Shown here one piece after another: positions 30,663-40,000 of a DNA stretch of 64,000 nt. This DNA comes from Emiliania huxleyi CCMP1516 (taxonomy: Eukaryota; Haptophyta; Isochrysidales; Noelaerhabdaceae). The notes beneath the pieces are model-generated. The model searched no databases. It worked only from the letters and a program-made list of their open reading frames with translations, and was not told the DNA's origin. A program made the translations under genes and the position numbers. The stretch's first letter is position 1; each line of letters starts with the position of its first letter. The DNA is taken from contig NW_005200333.1 of the NCBI RefSeq assembly GCF_000372725.1, forward strand, positions 463,365 to 527,364, given 5' to 3'.

Positions 30663-32792
30663 CTAGGCCGCCTCCGCCTTGGCCTTCGCGGCGGCCGCTG
30701 ACGCGCGCCTCGCCTTGGCGGAAGCGACCGCCGCCTCGGCTGCCTCCGCTGCTGCCTCTGCCGCCGCCGCTGCTGCCGCTGCTGCACCTGCCGCTGCTGC
30801 CGCCTGCGCCGTCGCAACGGCCGCCTCCTCCTCCGCCGCGGCCGCCTCCTCCTCTGCTGCTGCCAGAGCGTCGGCCTCGGCTTCCGCCTCCCGGCGCGCC
30901 TCCGCTGCCACCAAAGCTGCCTCCTCACCCGCCTCTGCCGTCTCCTCCTCGCTCGCTTCGCCTGCCGCCTCGGCCTCCTCTCCCAACGCCTCCGCCAGCC
31001 CCTCGACCGACGTCTCCGCCGTGATGCCGTACCGAATCCGCTCCTCGTGGAGCGTCTCGAGAAGCCTGATCAGCCCCTCCCTGTCCAGCTTCGCGGGCTT
31101 GGCTGCAGCTGCCTCCTCTGCCGGCGCCTCGGACTCCTGCGACGGCCCAGCGCCGCCGCTCCCGCCGCCCTTCTTCTTCTTCTTGCCCTTCTTGCCCTTT
31201 ACGCGCGTCTCCGCCTCGACCTCCGCCAGCAGCTCCTCGGCGTGCCGCGCCGCCTCCGCCTCCGCCGCCGCCCGCTCCGCTGCCCTCTCCGCGGCCCCCG
31301 CAGCCCACACCGCCTCCTTCGCCGCCTTCTCTGCCGCCCTCTGGGCCGCCGCATGCTCCTCGAGGGCGCGCACGCACTCGGTGTGGCCCTTCTCCTTGGC
31401 AATCTGCAGCGCTGTGTGTCCAGCCGCCGTGCGCAGCTTCGTGTCGGCGCCCGCCCGCAGCAAGCGCCGCACGACGGCGGGGCGGTCGAAGAGGGCGGCG
31501 AGCATCAGCGCGGTGAGGCCGCCACTGTTCTGCAGGTTGATCTCCGCCCCGTGCTGCAGCAGCAGCTCGGCCACCCGCTCGTAGCCTTTCTGGGCGGCAT
31601 ACAGCAGCGCGGTGCCGCCTTCGCTGTCCTGAAGGTGGACCGAAGCGCCACGCTGCAGCAGCATCGCGGCCAGCCGCTCGTGGCCGTAGAGGGCGGCGTA
31701 CATCAGCAGCGTATTGCCGCTCACACCGTCATGAGTGAAAGTCGCGTCCACCAGCCCGCCGCCGTCGAGCCACGCCAGCACCACCGCCTCGTCGCCTTGC
31801 ACATCCGCTTCCACGATCCCCTCGGGGACGGCGTCCTCGCCCGTTCCGCTCTCCACGCCGCCAGAAGAGGACGCGGCAGTTGGTGCCGCCGCTGCCCCCT
31901 TGCTCGAGGCGGCATCGCCGTCCGACCCTGCGGCGCCCGCCTCGCCGATCTCATTGGGAACAGGCTCGCTGCTGCCACCCTCGCCGCCCGAAGCGCTGCC
32001 TGCCCCCGCGCCGCCCGCCTCGACCGCCGCCGCGTCGCGCCTCTCCGCCGCCACCTCGCCGAGAAACGTCTTGACAGCCGCGACGCACTCGGTGTGGCCC
32101 CTCGCCTTGGTGATCTGCAGCGCTGTGTGGCCGTCCGCAGTGCGCAGCGCCATGTCTGCGCCCGCCCGCAGAAGCTGGAGGACGACGATAGGGCGGTCGT
32201 AGAAGGCGGCGGCTGTGAGCGCAGTGTAGCCGGCGCTGTCCTGCAAGTCGACCTCCGCCCCGTGCCGCAGAAGCAAGTCGACCACCCGCTCGTGGCCTTG
32301 GTTGGCGGCCAACATTAGCGCAGTGCAATCGCGGCTGCTCGGAATGATCTCCGCGCCGTGCATCAGCAGCGTCTCGGCCATTTTCACGTGGCCTTCGTTG
32401 GCGGCGGCCATCAGCGCCGTAGCTTGAAGGTTGATCTCCACGCCGTGCTGCAGCAGCGTCTCGACCACCTGCGCGCGGCCGTTGACGGCGGCGGCCATCA
32501 GCGCCGTATTGCCGATGCTGTTTTGCGCGTTCGGCTTCGCGCCCCGCTTCAGCAGAACCTCTACCAGCTGCTTGTGACCGTGGGCGGCGGCGATCAGCAG
32601 GAGCGTACAGCCACTCACACCGCCACGCACGCACGTCGCATCAACCCGCCCATCCCCGGCGAGCCACGTCTGCACCACGCCCGCCTTGCCGGCCGCCGCC
32701 GCGGCTTGGATCTTTTTCGGCAGCGCGAGCGGCGCAGCAGCCGCCGTTGAAGCGTGTCCGCGCCCTTTGCCAGCGCCGGTTCGGCCGGGCAT
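30663..32792 (-). CDS. Ankyrin-repeat protein A with Ala-rich coiled-coil tail
   Basis: A single exon of 709 residues starting at ATG 32792 (MPGRTGAGKGRGHAS). Roughly eleven ankyrin repeats fall in two blocks (residues about 30-235 and 320-470), seen as TALMLAANQGHERVVDLLL and similar, ending each block with a degenerate repeat TALQIxKxxGHTEC. The blocks are separated by a Gly/Ser/Ala-rich linker. The tail is a Glu/Ala coiled coil with a Lys-rich patch (KGKKGKKKKK), then a conserved helix LDREGLIRLLETLHEE and a long low-complexity Ala/Glu end. The N-terminus and the tail are almost identical to ankyrin protein B at 47371-50088, while the number of repeats differs, so the two are paralogs that have gained and lost repeats. 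Ankyrin repeats bind proteins; partner and role are unknown. Confidence 0.85.
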   Translation of the reverse strand: MPGRTGAGKGRGHASTAAAAPLALPKKIQAAAAAGKAGVVQTWLAGDGRVDATCVRGGVSGCTLLLIAAAHGHKQLVEVLLKRGAKPNAQNSIGNTALMAAAVNGRAQVVETLLQHGVEINLQATALMAAANEGHVKMAETLLMHGAEIIPSSRDCTALMLAANQGHERVVDLLLRHGAEVDLQDSAGYTALTAAAFYDRPIVVLQLLRAGADMALRTADGHTALQITKARGHTECVAAVKTFLGEVAAERRDAAAVEAGGAGAGSASGGEGGSSEPVPNEIGEAGAAGSDGDAASSKGAAAAPTAASSSGGVESGTGEDAVPEGIVEADVQGDEAVVLAWLDGGGLVDATFTHDGVSGNTLLMYAALYGHERLAAMLLQRGASVHLQDSEGGTALLYAAQKGYERVAELLLQHGAEINLQNSGGLTALMLAALFDRPAVVRRLLRAGADTKLRTAAGHTALQIAKEKGHTECVRALEEHAAAQRAAEKAAKEAVWAAGAAERAAERAAAEAEAARHAEELLAEVEAETRVKGKKGKKKKKGGGSGGAGPSQESEAPAEEAAAAKPAKLDREGLIRLLETLHEERIRYGITAETSVEGLAEALGEEAEAAGEASEEETAEAGEEAALVAAEARREAEAEADALAAAEEEAAAAEEEAAVATAQAAAAAGAAAAAAAAAEAAAEAAEAAVASAKARRASAAAAKAKAEAA

Positions 32793-32851
32793 GGGTGGGA
32801 GGGTGGGAGGGAGGAAGAAGCGCGCGGAGAACGGGTGTTTCTACGAATGTG

Positions 32852-33228
32852 CTGCAGGCTTGACCCCAGTTGGGCCACGGTGACTAGGTGTGAATGGGGG
32901 AGTTCGGTATTCACAGTCGTTTACACTGAGGGAGCAATGGCTTTTATTATTCGGGTTGCTTTGCCGTCATCATTCAGGGCGGCGTCCTACCATGGCGGCT
33001 CAAGTCAATTATTAATATTGCTGGTGTCCGCCGTGCGAGGCGCCGTTCCACTTCGGCGCCGCCGGTCTGGCGCGGTTTCCTATTTGCAATTATTGCACGC
33101 CGCGCCGCCGTCGGGCGAACTTATCGGCAGCAACTTATTGGCGCGGTTTTCGCGATGTCTCTCTTAGCTCTGGGTCGCAATGGGCGATCCCAGGCGGGAG
33201 CAGAGGCCAGTGGCCTCGATTCTCTGAT
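32852..33228 (+). repeat. 377-bp direct repeat, copy 1 (5' part of membrane gene)
   Basis: As read, identical to 34438-34814. It contains the 5' flank and the first 74 bases of coding sequence of the membrane protein gene that starts at 33155. Confidence 0.97.
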
Positions 33229-34753
33229 GGGCTGGGCCTACACTACGATCGAGTTCACGTTATTCCTCTGGTCGATCGCCGTGGGCCTCGCTTATGACGG
33301 TCTTGCAGCCCTTCTCACTAGCCGGGTCTACCGTGCCGGGGCTGGGGCAGTCCTCCTCTACCTGCTGGGTACCACCCTGATTGAGCTGGTGACAAGCGGT
33401 GACGGGGGACCTGAGCTCCTCTTCTTCCTCAGGATGGCCGTCTTCGTCTACTGTGTCGGCTATCAGGTTCGCGCACTCTGTGACTACACCCCTGTCCGCG
33501 TCCTCCTCCTCCTCAGTGGAGGGTACCCCTTGTTCCGCCACGGGGCGGCGGCGATTGCCGAGCCGTTCCGGGACTACGCGGCGATGGGTCCTTATGCAGG
33601 TGTGCTCCTCACCTTCTCCGCCATCTACCTCGCCATGCGCTCCATGGGGCGGCACGTTGGCTACTTCATGGACACGTACATCAAGACGTACGTGCTTGAG
33701 ACCCGGATCGATTCCCTGCTCCGCCGAGTCCGTGGAGGCGGTGCTCATGCTGACGAGCCTTCAGAAGAGTCGGTCTCCCTCCTCCACGCCTATCTCCGAG
33801 CCCGCGGTGGCCTGCTTTGCACGCTTTCCGTCGCCGTTTACCAGTACGGCCTTGTCATGATCCCGCTACTAGTCCTCGGGGGGCTCGGGGGAGTCGGCGC
33901 TGTTTGCCCTTCGTGTGGCAGCTCGATCGCATCCTGCACCTACGACACAGATCAACGGTGCCCGACCATCACCATTGTCGCGACCAACGCGTCGGCGATG
34001 GCAGGCGTCGGAGTCGTGAGTACCGTCACTCTTGCCACCCTCATCCGGCCGCGCTACCTGCGCATCTTTGGGACGAACGCCCTTCAGGCCCTTGTGGCGA
34101 TGCGCCGCCGCCCAGCCGCGGGCACGCCCTTCTCCATCACTGCCGATACCTCCAAGGGCGATATCGTCCAGGCCATCTCCGCCGGACGCATCTGCCAGAT
34201 GGAGGCAGTCGTGCTCTGCGCCAGGATTCTTGACCGCCCCGCTTGTATTTCTTTTTCCGAGTCACCGAGGCACATCTCTTCCGCCTTCGTGCTCGCGCTC
34301 TTCGTCGGCTTCGCTTTCCAGTTTGGGTTTTGCCTCAGCTTTGGGAGTGCGAATTCCGCAATGTGTGCCATGTATTGCGTCCTCGCGATTGTAACATGCG
34401 GATATAACCAAACGACCCTGTTCACAACCGCAAGTTACTGCAGGCTTGACCCCAGTTGGGCCACGGTGACTAGGTGTGAATGGGGGAGTTCGGTATTCAC
34501 AGTCGTTTACACTGAGGGAGCAATGGCTTTTATTATTCGGGTTGCTTTGCCGTCATCATTCAGGGCGGCGTCCTACCATGGCGGCTCAAGTCAATTATTA
34601 ATATTGCTGGTGTCCGCCGTGCGAGGCGCCGTTCCACTTCGGCGCCGCCGGTCTGGCGCGGTTTCCTATTTGCAATTATTGCACGCCGCGCCGCCGTCGG
34701 GCGAACTTATCGGCAGCAACTTATTGGCGCGGTTTTCGCGATGTCTCTCTTAG
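33155..34753 (+). CDS. Multi-pass membrane protein (family unknown), 3' end altered by tandem duplication
   Basis: Starts MSLLALGRNGRSQAG at 33155. Eight or nine hydrophobic segments are seen, for example FTLFLWSIAVGLAYDGLAAL, LLFFLRMAVFVYCVGYQV, VAVYQYGLVMIPLLVLGGLG and FVLALFVGFAFQFGFCLSFG. A loop after the fifth segment has FMDTYIKTYVLETRID. A Cys-bearing lumenal loop (CPSCGSSIASCTYD) sits in the second half. No family is recognised; it could be a transporter or channel-like protein. At 34440 the frame runs directly into a second copy of the gene's own 5' region and ends there at 34753 after 104 extra residues. By comparison with the second copy, the original end was probably TTASYCERRVF then a stop. 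So the listed end is likely not the ancestral one. Confidence 0.65.
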   Translation: MSLLALGRNGRSQAGAEASGLDSLMGWAYTTIEFTLFLWSIAVGLAYDGLAALLTSRVYRAGAGAVLLYLLGTTLIELVTSGDGGPELLFFLRMAVFVYCVGYQVRALCDYTPVRVLLLLSGGYPLFRHGAAAIAEPFRDYAAMGPYAGVLLTFSAIYLAMRSMGRHVGYFMDTYIKTYVLETRIDSLLRRVRGGGAHADEPSEESVSLLHAYLRARGGLLCTLSVAVYQYGLVMIPLLVLGGLGGVGAVCPSCGSSIASCTYDTDQRCPTITIVATNASAMAGVGVVSTVTLATLIRPRYLRIFGTNALQALVAMRRRPAAGTPFSITADTSKGDIVQAISAGRICQMEAVVLCARILDRPACISFSESPRHISSAFVLALFVGFAFQFGFCLSFGSANSAMCAMYCVLAIVTCGYNQTTLFTTASYCRLDPSWATVTRCEWGSSVFTVVYTEGAMAFIIRVALPSSFRAASYHGGSSQLLILLVSAVRGAVPLRRRRSGAVSYLQLLHAAPPSGELIGSNLLARFSRCLS

Positions 34754-34814
34754 CTCTGGGTCGCAATGGGCGATCCCAGGCGGGAGCAGAGGCCAGTGGC
34801 CTCGATTCTCTGAT
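34438..34814 (+). repeat. 377-bp direct repeat, copy 2
   Basis: As read, identical to 32852-33228 at an offset of 1586. The junction with the upstream gene copy is at the shared bases CTG (34438-34440), so microhomology of 3 bp. Confidence 0.97.
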
Positions 34815-34954
34815 CCCACCCTCCTCCCATATCCCCTTCTTAGTTTCACGGAGAGGGGTAGAGTGCGAATTCCGCAATGTGTGCCATGTATTGCGTCCTC
34901 GCGATTGTAACATGCGGATATAACCAAACGACCCTGTTCACAACCGCAAGTTAC
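34741..34954 (+). pseudogene. Internally deleted second copy of the membrane protein gene
   Basis: Copy 2 keeps the first 74 coding bases (MSLLALGRNGRSQAG again) and the last 94 or so bases (34860-34954, matching 34347-34440), but the 1.1 kb between is replaced by about 45 unrelated bases ending CCCCTTCTTAG then TTTCACGGAGAGGGG. The frame shifts after the junction and stops at 34923. It is a host gene remnant, not a mobile element: no terminal inverted repeats or target duplication were seen. Confidence 0.75.
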
Positions 34955-35052
34955 TGTGAGAGACGTGTATTTTAAGAATTCACGAGGATCTCTTGCGCAG
35001 CACCGCCAAGGGGGGTATTCAAGCGCTTCATGGGTGGGTGGAATCTCTCTTG

Positions 35053-35765
35053 TTAGCATCGGTTCGAAGACTCCCCCCCCCCCGTGAAGAGGCCCGTGAA
35101 GAGGCCACCCTCGCTTGAAGCGCCTCTGCAGCCCTCGCTTTCGCTCTCATGCGCGACGCTGGCCAGGCCATGTAGGTGCGCGCTGCCGCCCAATCGACGC
35201 GCTCCCCCGCCCAACACCCCTACCCGCCGGGCGTCGAGGCAGATGCCGTTGACACGCCGCGTGCTGCTCCCCGCCACGGGGATCACCTGCAGCGGCGCCC
35301 CCTGCAGCGTCAGCACGTAGACCCGGTCCCAGTCGGCCACGTGGAGCAAAGGCTCCGCCGCCGCACGCTCGCCCGCGCCAGCACGCCCGACGGCGACGCT
35401 GATCGGCTCGCGGAACGCCACACCGCCGTCGCCGCCGTCGCCCCCAATCTGCCGCAGGTACCGCGCGCTGCTGCAGGCCGGAGCGCACTCGTACACCAGG
35501 ACCGCGTGCCTCCCGCCGTCGCCGACGTAGACGAGGGCCTCGCACAAGGTGATGCACAGCGCTGTACCACCCGATTGGCTGGGCACCCAAGCGGAGCGGG
35601 GTATATAGGTCACGCATGCATGCAGCGAGGAGAGCCCGGGCAGCGTCACCCACCGGCAGCGGCGCGGTGCTGCCGCCCAGGTCGAGCGTCGTCGCCTCCT
35701 CCCACGCCGCCGCGGCGGCGATCGTGCCCGAGCCGCTGCAAAAGTCGAGAACGAGGCCGTCTCAC
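35053..35765 (-). CDS. Beta-propeller (NHL-like) fragment with an upstream methyltransferase-like exon
   Basis: On the minus strand, 35590-35200 encodes LPGLSSLHACVTYIPRSA, EALVYVGDGGRHAVLVYE, GVAFREPISVAV, LLHVADWDRVYVLTLQG and RRVNGICLDARRVGVLG. Each has the YVxDxxxxRVxVF flavour of NHL/YVTN propeller blades. The C-terminal end to 35053 is poor and may be intronic. A different frame at 35755-35650 reads LVLDFCSGSGTIAAAAAWEE, which has the glycine-rich AdoMet-binding loop of a class I methyltransferase. Whether these are exons of one gene or of two neighbours cannot be decided here. Both stretches look coding; the rest of the span is uncertain. Confidence 0.42.
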
Positions 35766-36300
35766 ATCGGCGCCGCTCGCGCTGTCGGCAGCCGACCGAG
35801 GGAGGGCTCTGCCCTCGCCGCGCGTCGCGCGAGCCGCCTCCGGCTGCCGCAGCCGACCCGTGTGGCTCGGAGGCACGCCTGGGGCAGCTCTGGACGGCAG
35901 CGGAGGCGTGGGGAGGCGCGCAGCCGTCTATCGCCGCCTGCCCCTCGGCGCCGCGCCAGGCGGAGCGCCCAGCATTAGGACGCGGCACCGCCACACCCGT
36001 TGAGCGCCGCACACCCTTGCTCTGCTCGTGCTCGCTGGGCGCGCCCGAGGCGCGCACCCCCGGCGCCCGCCGCGCACCCGGCGGCTCGCCGCGCGCCGCC
36101 CCTCCTCCGCCGCGTGCTCTGCCCCACCGCCGCCGCCCTACTCTCTGCGCGCAGCGCCGCTCGCTCGCTCGCCGCCCCACGAGCGCACGTGTGTCGCCTG
36201 CCGCGCGCCTCGCGCCCGCCGACGCCCGCCCGCCGCCGCCCCTGCCCTGCACGCGCAGCCGCGCAGCGCCCCCTGAGCGCGCGCCCTGCTTGCTGCCCAG

Positions 36301-37091
36301 ATGTTGGCCAACCCCGAGTCAGCCGATCTGAGCGCAGTCGTTGTGCATCGGGCAGTCCCTCCAGCCGCTAGTGCCTTCAAAAATCACCGCCGCGGTCTGG
36401 GAGGACGACGAGGTGGTCTTCCGCATGGTCGAGCGCCGCGCAGCACCATACGACGAGAGCGAGGACATGCACGTCGGCATCTACACGAGGCGGCAGCTGC
36501 CATCCTACCTCTTTCATCAGGCCGACACCCACGAGAAGATGCTGCGCAACCTCGACCCGTGCGGCTCGAAGACCGGATCGGTGTTCTCCGGACTCTCGCT
36601 CCTCGCCGACATCCTTGTCGACGATGGGGAGGAGTCGCTTCAGCGCGCCGACGCACCGGAGTCGGCGCGGCCTGCCTCGCCGCCGAAGCCGCTTCCCCCG
36701 CCCTCCTCGGAGTCAGAGAAGGAGGAGGAGGAGGCGTGGAGGCGACGGCGGCCAAGCTTCGCCTACGCACTCTCCCATCCGACTACACCTTATGATATAC
36801 ATCCTCTGTTTCCTATACACACTGAGCGCGGCCATTGGCACGCGCGCGCACTTAAATGCTACCTCCCGGCGGGACGCTCACGCGGTGCCACTCGTGCCCT
36901 TGCCCGAGACAAGTGACAACTCTCTTTTGAGTTGGAGCGCAGTGGTGACTCCCGCCGGGCTGACGACTCTCTCACCGCGCATTGTCTTTGACTGCTTCAT
37001 CCTCACGCGAGCCTCGGGCTCTTATTTGCCGCACATAAACATACTCAAGGAGCTGTGCAGGTCACGCACCACGTGGTTCTGGCCGTGCTGA
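36301..37091 (+). CDS. Uncertain coding segments
   Basis: Two segments look more coding than their surroundings. At about 36377-36650 the frame reads KITAAVWEDDEVVFRMVER, DMHVGIYTRRQLPSYLFHQ and DPCGSKTGSVFSGLSLLADI, followed by a Ser/Pro/Glu linker. At 36790-37091 another frame reads MIYILCFLYTLSAAIG and WSAVVTPAGLTTLSPRIVFD. Neither is recognised, and they do not connect in one frame. They may be exons of a small gene that ends just before the convergent reductase gene. Starts and splice sites are not resolved. Confidence 0.3.
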
Positions 37092-37094
37092 GCC

Positions 37095-40000
37095 CTACCC
37101 GGTCGCCTTGCCCGCCGCCTCTCCCGTCGCAGCCCCGCCCGCCGCTGCGCGCTCGCGTGCGGTGATCTGGCGCAGCCGCCGGCGCGCCCCCGCGGGCAAG
37201 CGCAGCTCCCCGCCTCGCCCCGGCGGAGGCAGCGCCGCGAGCGCGAGGGAGGCGGGCGGGCCGGCCGCCGCGACGGCGCGTCGCCACGAGCTGTACGGCA
37301 TCTCGACCCGCGCCGCGCCGCCAGTCGCCTTGTCGAGCAGCGCCGCGAGAGGCAGCGCCGCGAGGCCGAACGCCGCGGCGTCCAAGTGTCGCACCCGCAC
37401 CGGCGCGTCGGTGGCCTCAGCCCCAGAGGCGGCCGAGCCCGCGGCGGCGCCCCCGGCGGCGAGCTCGGCGAGCCGCGCCGCCGCCACGTCCACCGGCAGA
37501 ACGGCGACGGACCTGACTCGGAGGCGATTCCGTTGGCCGAGACGACCCGAGATCGCCCGAGATCGCCCCGAGATTGCCCCGAGATTAGCCGAGACTGACC
37601 TGCCTCCCGATGCGATGCCTGCGGGACTGGCGCCCGTCGCGCGCACGGCGCACAGCAGCAGCGACAGCCAATCGCGTAGCTGCGACCGCCCGTCGGCTGC
37701 GGCGGCGGCGGTGGACAGCGCGGAGGCGTCTGCAGCGGAGGCGGTGGAGGAAACGGCGACGGCGGAGTCGGCGGCGGTGGCGGATGAAGCGGCGGAGAGA
37801 GTGGAGGAGGGGCTGGCGGTGGAGGCGGCTGAGGCGGTGGAGGCGGTGGAAGCGGGGGCGGCGGTAGCGGCGAGGGAAGCGGAGGCGGCGGTGGCGCTGG
37901 TGGAAGCGGCGGTGGCGCTGGTGGAGGCGGCTGCGGCGGGGCCGAGGAGGCCGAGGCGCGCGATGATGAGTCGGATGCGGCCGCACGAGGCGGCGGCCGC
38001 GAGCAAGTGCTCCGCGAGCAGCTTGCCTACGGGACATGTCTCGGACATGTCATGGACACGTGTCACGGGCATGTCCACACGCGCCGCGGGCAGCTTGCTC
38101 TGCGCGTAGCCCGTCTCGAGCGCCGCAGCGCACGCCGGCGGCACGAGCTCCTCGCCCGACTCGGCCCGCCAGCCCGCGGCGGCGGCAGCGGACGCCACCG
38201 GAATGACGGACAGCGTGGAGACGAAGAGGAAGAGGGGGGGCGGCCGGCCGGCGCGGCTGACGAGGTCAACCAGCGCCGCGGTGGCGCCGACATTGGCTGC
38301 GCGCAGCGCGGCGTACGGCCGGCCGAGGTCGAGAGCGGCGGCGCTGTGCACGACCGCGCGCACGTCTAGCCTGCGGGACATGTCCGGGACATGTCTTGGA
38401 CATGTCCTGGACGTGACCGCGCGCGCGTCGAGCCAGCGTCGCGAACGCAGCAGAGTCGGGGCGGGGAGGGCGGTATCGCGCCGTGTGCTGGAGCATCGCA
38501 CGAGTACACGGGCTGCGAGTCCAGTGAGCACGGCTGCAACACAGCCGGAGACAGCCCGCTAGCAGGCCTCGAGATACGGGGAGGTACGGGGAGGTGTGGA
38601 ACCGCATCTAGGGGCGACGGGCCGGCTGAGCGCCTAGCCTCCGAGAGGAGCCGAGATGGGCCGAGAGGAGCCGAGAGGAGCCGCGCGCTCGTCGAGCGGG
38701 CCCGGGCACCGCGCGGTCGGCCGGGGCGAGGCCGAGGCCGGGTGTGGCGAGGTCGGCGCGGAAGAGGCGCACGCGGTCGTCACTGCCGATTCCCGCGGTG
38801 GCGACGCGCCGAGCCTCGCCTCGCAGCAGCACCGCAACCACCGGCCAGCCGTCGGCGAGCAGCGACGCGAGCAGGCGCGGACCCAGCGTGCCGGTGGCGC
38901 CTAGGCTCCGAGATGCGCCGAGATGCGCCGAGATGCGCCGAGATGACAGAAGACAAACCAGCGTGCCGGTACGCGCCAGTCAGGAGCACGCACGCGCCGT
39001 CAGCCACCCCGCCCAGCGCGACGCCCTCGCAAGCCGTGAAGCCGCCCGCCCCGCAGCCCGCGGGCGTGCAATCGGCGGCCCCTCCCCCTCCCCCCGCCGC
39101 CGCCGCCGCTAGCTCCGCCGCCTCCCTCTCCCACGCGGCCGGCGGCATCGGATCCGCGGCGTCGCCCTCCGCAGCGCCTGCGGTGCCGCCCTCGAGCGCC
39201 CGCGTCTTGCGCCGCAGCTGCCACGGGCTGAGGGAGAAGAGCAGAGCAGCGTGCAGCCGCGGCGCGGCGCGCCCTAAGGGGAGAGGGGGAAGGGGAGTTG
39301 GAGAGGAGCGGAGGGGGGGGGGGAGGAGGTGGAGGAGGGGGTGCGAGAGTCCAGAGAGGCGGAGAGGGGGGGGGGGGGGAGGAAACTTTTGGAACGTCTC
39401 GCCTGCACGCCCGCCCCGCCGCTCCTCCCATGCGTGCACCACCTCCACCGCCGCCACGCTGTCGCCGCCCAGCGCCTCGAACCAGCCGCTGCTCGCGGCG
39501 AGGTCGGCGGGAAACAGCGCCGCCGCCTCGGCGTCGCTCGGGGCGTCGAGGAAGCGAAGCAGCCGCGCGACGCCGCCCTCGCGACTGCCGTCGCCGTCTC
39601 CGCTGCCGTCCCCATCACCGCCGCCCTCGCCCACCCCGTCGCCGCCGCCCTCGCCCGCCCCGCCGCCGCCGCCTGCGCCGCCAGCGCCGCCACCCCCGAG
39701 CAGCAGCCCGTGCCGCCGCCCGACCACCTCGCGGCGCACCTTTCCGTGCGCCGAGCAGCAGCCGCTCGCCTCGTCCCCCCACGGGCCGGGAGATGAGCCG
39801 AGGGCGATCTCGGGCGATCTCGGGCGATCTCGGGCAACCTCGGGCGATCTCGGGCCATCTCGGGCCATCTCAGGCAATCTCGGGCCATCTCGGGCAATCT
39901 CGGGCAATCTCGCCTCGTCCCACGGGCCGGGGTCGATAGCCACGGCACACGGCAGCTCGTGGGCCTGCAGCCGCGCCTAGTCACCAGTGGTCAAGTCGCG

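Noticed and set aside
32852-34814. Long direct repeats flanking an open frame, as in an LTR element
   Set aside because: The repeats contain the 5' end of the host gene itself, lack TG...CA ends, primer site and target duplication, and the inner protein is a membrane protein with no retroelement motif. A tandem duplication explains it.
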